Origin: a virus
Virus record (IMG/VR): IMGVR_UViG_3300037041_000747
Span: 1 to 28,695 of that record
Reading direction: 5' to 3' (one strand)
DNA: 28,695 nucleotides
The translations under genes were made by a program, and so were the position numbers. Positions within the stretch are counted from its first letter, which is position 1; each line of letters begins with the position of its first letter. Of the stretch, positions 6,063 to 12,690 are shown piece after piece. A model generated the notes under the pieces. That model did not search any database and had not been told where the DNA came from. It saw only the letters and a list, made by a program, of their open reading frames with translations.

Positions 6063-7037
6063 TTAGTTTTTATTTTTGTTTTTAGCAATTCGTGCATCCA
6101 GAGCTTCCTTTTCTTGCTTGCGTAACACAGCAAAGGTCTCATGAACAGACATTTTTTGAGCAACTAGTGTAACTTCTTCTACTGGTACTTCAGTTTTCAA
6201 GATTTGAGCTTTAAGTTCAGCAATAACGTCATAAAGTTCTGCAAGTTTTTGCTCAATAAGAGCTTCAATCTGTTCAGTAGTAATTACTTGAGCAGGAACT
6301 TCATCAACTATTGGTTCAACTTCAGCCATTTCTTCTTTCTTAGGTCCACCACAGTTACATTCACCAGCCATTTCTTCTTTAGCATCTATAATTTCAACTA
6401 CTTCACCGTTTTTAACGATATAAGTTTTGTCGCCAATCAGGTGCTCGCCATCCGGTAATTTAAACATATTTTTTTCGGGATTTTTTTGTTCTTCTAAAAT
6501 TTCAGCAAACATTCCAAGAAATCCTTCTATAGAAAATCCAGTTTGTCCACTGTTTACTAATTTATGGTAATATTCTTTATCCGTAATTTGAGCAGTTAAC
6601 ATCATTGTGCCTACTGGCACTTCAATACCCCACTTGGTGAAAGCTTTATCAGTTTTTGAGTCTTCTACCAACCAAGTTTCTAAAACAAATGCTGGCACAG
6701 TTACTGCTTGATTGTGTTCTAAGTTAAAAACATTCTTAACTTTACCAAGATTTTGCATAAACTTAACAAAAATCTTTTCAATCTCACTCTCTGTAAATTG
6801 GACAAAATACTCACCGCTTTCATCTCTTCGGTAAATCTCCATTGGTATCATTGCTGGTGCAGTTATACGATACTTTAAATCGTCTGCAAATTGCATAACT
6901 TTTTGTTGACTTGCGAATGCTACACCTTTTACCACAATAGCTGGATTGCTAGTAAAAGCAATCTGCTCAATACCTAAATCTTCTGGAGAATTAGGATCCT
7001 CAATAGTGATTGTATATGTTGGTAATTGGTCTTTCAT
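6063..7037 (-). CDS. XkdF-like prohead protease with scaffold-like tail
   Basis: A 324-residue protein. Residues 1-180 fit the Phage_XkdF-type serine protease family: VFNLEHN with candidate catalytic His108, then LVED, VPVGTMMLTAQITDKEYY and SGQTGFSIEG with candidate nucleophile Ser169. Residues about 225-232 hold a CNCGG motif. From about 250 to the end it is acidic, then strongly helical (EQIEALIEQKLAELYDVIAE), then basic, like a capsid scaffold. The protein would chaperone capsid assembly and clip itself and perhaps the capsid N-arm. The capsid gene follows directly. The ATG at 7035-7037 is preceded by TATATATA and by the divergent plus-strand gene. Confidence 0.75.
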   Translation of the reverse strand: MKDQLPTYTITIEDPNSPEDLGIEQIAFTSNPAIVVKGVAFASQQKVMQFADDLKYRITAPAMIPMEIYRRDESGEYFVQFTESEIEKIFVKFMQNLGKVKNVFNLEHNQAVTVPAFVLETWLVEDSKTDKAFTKWGIEVPVGTMMLTAQITDKEYYHKLVNSGQTGFSIEGFLGMFAEILEEQKNPEKNMFKLPDGEHLIGDKTYIVKNGEVVEIIDAKEEMAGECNCGGPKKEEMAEVEPIVDEVPAQVITTEQIEALIEQKLAELYDVIAELKAQILKTEVPVEEVTLVAQKMSVHETFAVLRKQEKEALDARIAKNKNKN

Positions 7038-7110
7038 ATATATATTGTTGCAGCCCAGTAAAAATATACAAAGTTTTTAGTAAGGCAGTGTCACACGACT
7101 TCTAAACGAT

Positions 7111-7140
7111 TCTACGAAGTGGATATATAGATAAAACCAC
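7111..7140 (+). promoter_or_regulatory. hairpin leader element, copy 3 (plus strand)
   Basis: TCTACGAAGTGGA (7111-7123), then TATATAGATAAAACC, then the ATG at 7146, a 22-base spacing. It is the same element as at 1544-1577 and 3966-3999 but in plus orientation, which shows it tracks the gene start rather than a strand. Confidence 0.55.
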
Positions 7141-7145
7141 AAACT

Positions 7146-7685
7146 ATGATTACGATCCAAAACTTTTCGCTTAAAACTAGTGCTACTGAATTTACACTGT
7201 CGGAATGGGAGACACTTTCTGAATTGTTGACAGATTCTACTGGCGGCTACATTGTCCGATACCTTTCAGCAATGACTTTGCTTGGTATACCAGATGACAT
7301 ACTAGACTTAGTGACTGAAGACGAGCTCTTTGCATTTGCTATGGCAATTAACGAAGACAGTGCAGTAATTGACCCTGCTTTGCCGCAGTTTATTACTATT
7401 GGTGACGAGATCTTTACTACTTACGTTGGAAATCAATTTGGTTTACGTGCTAGAGATGCTAGTTACATTGAATCTTCTATGCGAGTTGGTGACAATACTA
7501 TTTCCAATATGGTAGCAGTATGTTTTCGCTCAAACAAAACCGATAAGCACTATAGCGACGAAGAAATTGCTCGTAAAGTTCAATTATTTAAGAGTGAACC
7601 AGCAAAGATATTTATACCATTTGCAGTAGCAATTACTGAAAACTTATCCAAGAAAATTAATGCTGTGTTAAATGTCAATAAATAA
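7146..7685 (+). CDS. putative tail assembly chaperone, first gene of pair
   Basis: A 179-residue protein encoded on the opposite strand to the other structural genes. It opens with strands (ITIQNFSLKTSATEFTLSEWETL), has an acidic helical middle and a basic C-terminus (ENLSKKINAVLNVNK). No diagnostic motif was recognised. Its last 14 bases overlap the next gene in another frame, and the pair lies between the capsid and neck/tape-measure genes. That size, overlap and position recall the G/GT tail chaperones that coat the tape measure, but canonical pairs are made by frameshifting and here the second gene has its own ATG. The start carries the shared hairpin leader. It is surely a gene; the function is by context. 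Confidence 0.45.
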   Translation: MITIQNFSLKTSATEFTLSEWETLSELLTDSTGGYIVRYLSAMTLLGIPDDILDLVTEDELFAFAMAINEDSAVIDPALPQFITIGDEIFTTYVGNQFGLRARDASYIESSMRVGDNTISNMVAVCFRSNKTDKHYSDEEIARKVQLFKSEPAKIFIPFAVAITENLSKKINAVLNVNK

Positions 7686-8427
7686 AACACTACCTGCTAG
7701 TTGGAGTGAAGTTTCATTAGCTACTTGGCTTGAGTGGGAAGAAATAAAGGGCGACCCAGATGCTAGTTCGTTAGATATGGAAGCAATTGCACTTTTTAAG
7801 GATATTACACTTGAAGACCCTTACTTTGACCAGTCTATTGATGACATTCTACCGGATATCCGGAAGACTAAGTTCGTCCATGAATCACCAACTGGATTAG
7901 AGTGGTCAGAATGGAATGAGTGGAAACTACTTCACCCAAATGACTTAACACTAGGTGAGTTTATAGATATGGAAAACTGGTGCCGAGATACTAGTGAAAA
8001 TCTTACACTAATACTTGCTCTTATGCTCCGAAAGTGGTCAACTAATGAGTGGGGGCATTTAATCTATGAGCCTTATGGATTTAATCCTGAAGTTAGAAGA
8101 AAGGAGTTCACTGAAATACCAATAACTAGTGCTATTTGGGTGCTAGAGACTTGGTTTAAGTGGCGAGAAGCATTCTTAAAGGAATTTGCTCCACTATTTG
8201 CTCCAAATGAAGAAGAAGTAGACCAGCTAGAAGAGACTGAAAACGCTCGACAGCAGGTTGCAAATAAAATTGCTCAAAGACAAGCTGAAAATGCTAAAGC
8301 ATGGAGTTGGCAAAGACTGATATGGGACTTAGCTGGAGGAAACCTTGTCCAGATTAAACCACTTACTGAAGTTTCAGTAGTTCTAGTGTTTAAATTATTG
8401 GCAATGAAGCATTCACTTGAGCTTTAA
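7672..8427 (+). CDS. putative tail assembly chaperone, second gene of pair
   Basis: A 251-residue protein starting at an ATG inside the end of the previous gene (14-base overlap), so translation is probably coupled. It is rich in tryptophan. The N-terminus LPASWSEVSLATWLEWEEI recalls a family in Bacteroidota phages beginning LP..W.EV.L..Y, found near tape-measure genes. Residues about 180-230 form a charged helix (EEEVDQLEETENARQQVANK), and the end is hydrophobic. Its stop codon is one base away from the stop of the convergent 8429-8758 gene, with no terminator seen between them, so transcripts from the two strands probably overlap. Function is inferred from context. Confidence 0.45.
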   Translation: MSINKTLPASWSEVSLATWLEWEEIKGDPDASSLDMEAIALFKDITLEDPYFDQSIDDILPDIRKTKFVHESPTGLEWSEWNEWKLLHPNDLTLGEFIDMENWCRDTSENLTLILALMLRKWSTNEWGHLIYEPYGFNPEVRRKEFTEIPITSAIWVLETWFKWREAFLKEFAPLFAPNEEEVDQLEETENARQQVANKIAQRQAENAKAWSWQRLIWDLAGGNLVQIKPLTEVSVVLVFKLLAMKHSLEL

Positions 8428-8428
8428 G

Positions 8429-8758
8429 CTACTCGCCATTAAAAAGTATCACTAACTCAGGCTTAAACTGCACTGGGACTCCACTGGTGAAACTTGCTTC
8501 AACTGCTCTTTCCAGAGGAGCTGCTAGTTCTTTTTCGACCAAATTGCTGAAACCGGATTGCTCAGAAAACAACTGAGCAATCCTTTCAGCAGTAATGTAG
8601 TATTTAATGTAATCTTCACTCCTGCAATCTAACACTATCTTAAAACCATCCACTTGGCTCCAGACTTCCACTGAGCGATAAAGTGCACCAGTGTCTACTA
8701 AGTCTATATCCAGAATAGTCTTTTTCATTAGTTGGGTAAATCCAGGAGAGTATCGCAT
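8429..8758 (-). CDS. neck protein, HK97 gp10-like
   Basis: A 109-residue protein. The LVDTGALYRSVEV segment (about residues 20-32) is the hallmark of gp10-like head-tail joining/tail completion proteins, which carry VDTG.LR.SI at the same place. The remainder alternates strands and helices, with an FSEQSGFSNLVEKELAAPLERAVEASF helix region. It would act at the head-tail interface. The ATG lies inside the end of the 8728-9216 gene, overlapping by 31 bases, and the stop abuts the convergent plus-strand gene. Confidence 0.55.
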   Translation of the reverse strand: MRYSPGFTQLMKKTILDIDLVDTGALYRSVEVWSQVDGFKIVLDCRSEDYIKYYITAERIAQLFSEQSGFSNLVEKELAAPLERAVEASFTSGVPVQFKPELVILFNGE

Positions 8759-9216
8759 TGGTGTTTTCTACCAGGTATTTTTATAAGTAATTTGTATTCA
8801 AGCCATAATTGGTATATTTCTGACCAATAACCAACAAACCAACAACCAAGACCAAAGAGTTCATTCATTGCTTGCTCAATCTTTTTATCTGAGCCTATAA
8901 GACAAGCAATTAAAAAATCTTTTTTGCTCTCTTCAACACTTGAGTCTAAGTCAGCGTCGTTAGCTTCAAACCAGTCTGCTGCTCTGTTATAAATTTGTTT
9001 TAGTTTTGCTTCTTTTGCTTTTGAGTATTCCATATCAGATAATCTTTGTATAAACTCACCGTCTGAATTATAATAGTGTAAGGGACTTGCCCCAGTTGAA
9101 TTTAAAATTTCAGGTTCACCAAGACCACGCCGGTTCCATGCAGATAATAAGTGTTTCTTTAAGTGAAATTTGTGAACCTGAAGCCCAGCTGGTGTGTTTA
9201 GTAAGTAAAACGGCAT
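8728..9216 (-). CDS. unknown protein of the neck/tail module
   Basis: A 162-residue, mainly helical protein. The N-terminus (FYLLNTPAGLQVHKFHLKKHLL) is strand-like and basic. The middle (SDMEYSKAKEAKLKQIYNRAADWF) is a charged helix. The C-terminal third (AMNELFGLGCWFVGYWSEIYQLWLEYKLLI) is aromatic and hydrophobic and could be membrane-associated or a buried core. No family was recognised. It overlaps the gp10-like gene by 31 bases, which suggests a joint role in the neck. An inverted-repeat motif sits 19 bases upstream of its ATG. Confidence 0.5.
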   Translation of the reverse strand: MPFYLLNTPAGLQVHKFHLKKHLLSAWNRRGLGEPEILNSTGASPLHYYNSDGEFIQRLSDMEYSKAKEAKLKQIYNRAADWFEANDADLDSSVEESKKDFLIACLIGSDKKIEQAMNELFGLGCWFVGYWSEIYQLWLEYKLLIKIPGRKHQCDTLLDLPN

Positions 9217-9235
9217 TTAGTAAAGGTTTAAAATG

Positions 9236-9252
9236 GTTCAACGAAGTTTAAC
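9236..9252. promoter_or_regulatory. GTTnAAC-type inverted-repeat motif
   Basis: GTTCAACGAAGTTTAAC, with AAC-GAA-GTT dyad symmetry. It is 19 bases upstream of the 8728-9216 gene start. It matches 20862-20874 and 25394-25406 at nearly every position. Confidence 0.45.
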
Positions 9253-9266
9253 AAATTATTTTATAT

Positions 9267-10541
9267 TTAAGCTATTCTAAACCATAAACCATTTAGAGCT
9301 GCTGTACCCGTACTTACTCCCCCAGCAGGGAACGTTGTTGGTAGTGTTGTTGAATATGTTGTCGCTACATCATATCCTCGTGGTACAAAAGAAGCTGATA
9401 CATCTGTTGTTCCAATAGCTGTATTAGCTATGACAAATCTTGTGAATCCAATCATACCTCCACTTGAACTATTCATATTAGCAGCTACAAAATATGTTCC
9501 AGCACTTAAACTCCAACTTACTGCTTGAGTTTGTGATGTACCTACAGCTAATGTAAATTCAGTAGAATTAAATAATTTAGTATCAGGGTAACCTGTTGAA
9601 TTTATACTATAAATACCATAAGTTATCCTTGCTCCAGCGTTTGTTGTACCTGCCCTTACATATAAAGTATCAATACTTATATTTTTTTCAATTGTTATAT
9701 AATACCCTACTAGTCTATTAATTTGCATTGTTCCAACAGTAGTTGAAAAATCATTACTTTGTAAAAGTGGTTGTATTGTTCCAACAGGATATTTGGCACT
9801 AGAACCACCTGTTGCCCCTGTAACACCTTGAATGCCGGTTGGTCCTGTTGCTCCATTATATGCTGATTGAATAACCGAAACAATAACAGAAGGTATTGTT
9901 GGATGAACTGCAGGTACTACACTAGCAGGTAAGGCATCTATATGAATATTAGCATTATTATTAGCCCAATATATTTCAAAGTAATCTCCTGCATTAGCTT
10001 GGATTAACCAATCCCAAGCAGGTACTACATATTTTGCAGAAGATGTAATAGTGACACTTGTAGCTGTGTTTGGAACATCTACACCATTTTTACGCAACCA
10101 AATATCAACTTCATCCCCAGAACCACCACCACCAGTATGATGAAATTGTGCTGAAAATTGAATATCATAAATCCCAGTTTGTGCAAATGTGATTTGTGTA
10201 TTACCAACTATACTTATTCCATTAGAAAAAGCATTGGTATTTAACTCCATTGCAGTTGGTGTGTTAATTACTGCAGTTTGGGTAGTAGTATCATAAGCAG
10301 AAAGATGGTAACCAGTAGCACCACCTGCTCCAGCAGCACCTGTAGGACCTTGTGGTCCTGTTGCACCATTAATACCTGTAACACCTTGTGGCCCAGTTGC
10401 TCCTGTTGCTCCGGTTGTCCCGGTTGGACCTGGAACAAAAGATTCAAGACCTATCCAGGCATTTCCATTCCATTCCCAAACATCACCATTCGGACTTGTG
10501 TATAATTCACCTATAAAACTAGGTATCGGCCAATTTATCAT
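9267..10541 (-). CDS. collagen-like tail fibre with C1q-like domain
   Basis: A 424-residue fibre subunit. Residues 1-35 (SPNGDVWEWNGNAWIGL) form a short N-terminal attachment-type motif. Residues 38-77 are Gly-X-Y collagen repeats. Residues about 78-226 look like a compact beta jelly-roll of the C1q/TNF or BclA type (GIYDIQFSAQFHH, DVDIWLRKNG-like strands, DYFEIYWANN). Residues 230-246 are a second short collagen segment, and 250-424 are a beta domain homologous to the C-terminus of the 10999-12654 protein. Collagen segments imply a homotrimer. It probably binds the host surface. It lies between neck genes and the fusion protein. Confidence 0.75.
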   Translation of the reverse strand: MINWPIPSFIGELYTSPNGDVWEWNGNAWIGLESFVPGPTGTTGATGATGPQGVTGINGATGPQGPTGAAGAGGATGYHLSAYDTTTQTAVINTPTAMELNTNAFSNGISIVGNTQITFAQTGIYDIQFSAQFHHTGGGGSGDEVDIWLRKNGVDVPNTATSVTITSSAKYVVPAWDWLIQANAGDYFEIYWANNNANIHIDALPASVVPAVHPTIPSVIVSVIQSAYNGATGPTGIQGVTGATGGSSAKYPVGTIQPLLQSNDFSTTVGTMQINRLVGYYITIEKNISIDTLYVRAGTTNAGARITYGIYSINSTGYPDTKLFNSTEFTLAVGTSQTQAVSWSLSAGTYFVAANMNSSSGGMIGFTRFVIANTAIGTTDVSASFVPRGYDVATTYSTTLPTTFPAGGVSTGTAALNGLWFRIA

Positions 10542-10561
10542 TTTATATTGTTATAGTTATT

Positions 10562-10972
10562 TTATAAATATCCTGCAATTAAAGCTAAATATTTGTCCTT
10601 TCTGGCTTGCGTGAAAAGTCGTGGGTCAGTTTGCACTGCATTTAAAAGTATTTGTGCTGACCTAATATCACCTAATGAAGCTAATTTTTCTATATTTTGA
10701 AATTTCGCCAATAGTTCTAAACTTTCGATAGGTGTAACTGCTGGAGTAATCAATCTATTATCCAACAAAAACATTTCTATTAAAGTTGCACCAAAATTCT
10801 GGTCATTCAGAAGTTTTTCTTCAGGTGACACGGGTGTAACTTGAATATCAGGTGACAATTCAACTGTATATCCTGGGCCTAAGTTAGATTTTGTCCATGA
10901 CTCAGCAGCTTGTAAGTCACTGAATAATTGATAAGTAGCCCAAGCAGCTTTCGATATTTTATAAGTATCCAT
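10562..10972 (-). CDS. small protein between two fibre genes
   Basis: A 136-residue protein. The first 45 residues (AWATYQLFSDLQAAESWTKSNLGPGYTVEL) suggest a small alpha/beta domain, and the C-terminal half is helical (SLELLAKFQNIEKLASLGDIRSAQILL). Its place between two genes for collagen-like fibres fits an accessory or assembly factor, but no motif proves this. It has a very A-rich leader and no terminator on either side, so it is probably cotranscribed with the fibre genes. Confidence 0.5.
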   Translation of the reverse strand: MDTYKISKAAWATYQLFSDLQAAESWTKSNLGPGYTVELSPDIQVTPVSPEEKLLNDQNFGATLIEMFLLDNRLITPAVTPIESLELLAKFQNIEKLASLGDIRSAQILLNAVQTDPRLFTQARKDKYLALIAGYL

Positions 10973-10998
10973 TTTTTATTTATTTTTATTTTATATTT

Positions 10999-12654
10999 TT
11001 ATACTATTCTAAAAACAATATGAGGTATGCTAAATCCAGTACCAGCACCAGTTACCGTTACTGGATATGTATCCCAATTTGATGGTAGACTACCTGAATA
11101 AGTAAGACTTTTGAACAAAGCGCTTCCATTAGCTGTATTGGCATTACCTTGTGCGAATACCGCCACAGGTGCCCCAAAACTGATTGACCTAAAAGTTGCA
11201 GCAGAACTACTATTCCAAGCTACATAATAAACTCCAGCTTGTAGTGAAATCGGTGAAGGTAAAGTCCAAGTTTGTACAGAAATAATACCATTGTTGAAAG
11301 GACTTGCTGTATTAGCGAATAAAAGATTATTCGGAACTCCATTTATGTTATCATATAAACCAAAAACACTATTACCAGCTAATGGACCGCCTATGAATAC
11401 ACCAATTTGGTCAATAGTTACACTCTTTCTGATATAAATTGGACTGATACCAAGTTGGTTTGTGAGTATCGCTGTATTTATTAGTCCAACATTTGTGACA
11501 TGGAATGAATGATATGAACCTAGTGCTGGTGAAGTATAATAATTGAAGTTCATATCACCTGCAGGACCAGTAGCACCGGCTGCGCCTGTTGGACCAACCA
11601 TATTCAACGGTGTAACCCATTGCGTTGTAGTTCCATCGTCTATATAAACATATAGATTTCCTAAATCGCTATCAAACCAAAAACTACCAGGTGTTATTGT
11701 CCCAGTTGGTAATGTATCTTGAAAGAAAAATGGATAAGGTCCTGTCGGTCCTGTAACACCTTGAGGTCCAGTATCTCCAGTTGCACCAGTTTGTCCAGTA
11801 TCGCCTTGAATACCCTGTGGCCCTGTTACACCTTGAGGGCCTTGTGGACCTGTATCTCCAGTTAATCCAGTTGCACCAGTAACACCATCAATACCTGTAA
11901 CACCTTGAGGACCCGTTGGACCTTGTGGCCCGATTATACCTTGAGGTCCTGTAACACCTTGAGGTCCTGTAAGACCATCAATACCTGTAACACCTTGAGG
12001 ACCTTGCGGTCCGGTTGGCCCGATTATACCTTGAGGTCCTGTAACACCTTGAGGTCCTGTAACACCTTGAATGCCTTGTGGTCCTGTAACACCATCAATA
12101 CCTGTAACACCTTGAGGACCCGTTGGACCTTGTGGTCCAGTAGGACCCATCCAAGGAGAATAAGTAATATCACAAACTGGTGTTAGAACTGTTGGCTGGT
12201 CACCAAAAGGAATATCACAAACTGTAGTGGTTTCAATCTCAACTACAAAGTTCATTTGCCATCCAGCCCATCTATCATTTCCACCATTGTTTAGTGGCAC
12301 CAATTGAGAAGTAGAAATAACTTCAATACCAGGAAGATTGCCTTCTTTTAGCCACTTATGCAAGTCACCAAGGATTTCACTAGTTGTAGTTAAAACTTCA
12401 TTGATATCTGAACGGTCTTCTCTAAATAACTCAACTGCATAAGCAGTAAACTGATATTGGTTTAAATAAGTCTGGTAAATACCACCGTTTAGTGTACTAT
12501 TGACTGGAGTTATATAAAGCACTGGATAATCCGCACCAGTAGAGGCCCAAGTAGACATCTGCTCGAAGAAATCAGATTTAAATCTTCTTACTTGTAAGTG
12601 ACTAGAAGCAAATGCTTCCAAGACATTAAGTAATGTGATATAATTGTGAGTCAT
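10999..12654 (-). CDS. tail-completion domain fused to collagen-like fibre
   Basis: A 551-residue multidomain protein. Residues 1-168 resemble tail terminator/completion proteins: [55 protein letters not shown], and [19 protein letters not shown]. Residues about 170-308 are nearly uninterrupted Gly-X-Y repeats (GPQGVTG type). About 309-352 ([19 protein letters not shown]) is a small beta motif seen in phage fibres. About 353-368 is a second collagen segment, and 369-551 is a beta domain homologous to the end of the neighbouring 9267-10541 fibre. The product would put a trimeric fibre on the neck or tail end. It starts just after the tape-measure gene. The fusion within one frame looks genuine. 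Confidence 0.75.
   Translation of the reverse strand: MTHNYITLLNVLEAFASSHLQVRRFKSDFFEQMSTWASTGADYPVLYITPVNSTLNGGIYQTYLNQYQFTAYAVELFREDRSDINEVLTTTSEILGDLHKWLKEGNLPGIEVISTSQLVPLNNGGNDRWAGWQMNFVVEIETTTVCDIPFGDQPTVLTPVCDITYSPWMGPTGPQGPTGPQGVTGIDGVTGPQGIQGVTGPQGVTGPQGIIGPTGPQGPQGVTGIDGLTGPQGVTGPQGIIGPQGPTGPQGVTGIDGVTGATGLTGDTGPQGPQGVTGPQGIQGDTGQTGATGDTGPQGVTGPTGPYPFFFQDTLPTGTITPGSFWFDSDLGNLYVYIDDGTTTQWVTPLNMVGPTGAAGATGPAGDMNFNYYTSPALGSYHSFHVTNVGLINTAILTNQLGISPIYIRKSVTIDQIGVFIGGPLAGNSVFGLYDNINGVPNNLLFANTASPFNNGIISVQTWTLPSPISLQAGVYYVAWNSSSAATFRSISFGAPVAVFAQGNANTANGSALFKSLTYSGSLPSNWDTYPVTVTGAGTGFSIPHIVFRIV
11720..12150 (-). repeat. collagen-coding DNA repeat tract
   Basis: This stretch encodes the Gly-X-Y repeats and is made of near-identical units such as GGTCCTGTAACACCTTGA. 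A longer block beginning CCGATTATACCTTGAGG occurs twice about 91 bases apart (about 11935 and 12026), and CCATCAATACCTGTAACACC occurs three times (about 11885, 11975, 12092). It is prone to slippage or recombination that would change fibre length in steps. Confidence 0.8.
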
Positions 12655-12690
12655 TTAAGTTTGTTTGATTTTATCTATATATTATTAAGC

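Noticed and set aside
11720-12150. Regularly repeated units resembling a CRISPR array or satellite
   Set aside because: The unit encodes in-frame Gly-X-Y collagen repeats within a longer gene, and there are no unique spacers of constant length.
11905-12186. Plus-strand reading frame across the collagen tract
   Set aside because: It is a Cys/Arg/Thr/Leu-rich shadow of the collagen gene on the opposite strand, without a leader.
9267-12654. Diversity-generating retroelement acting on the fibre genes
   Set aside because: No reverse transcriptase gene and no template/variable repeat pair with adenine-biased differences was seen; the repeats are explained by collagen coding and domain homology.
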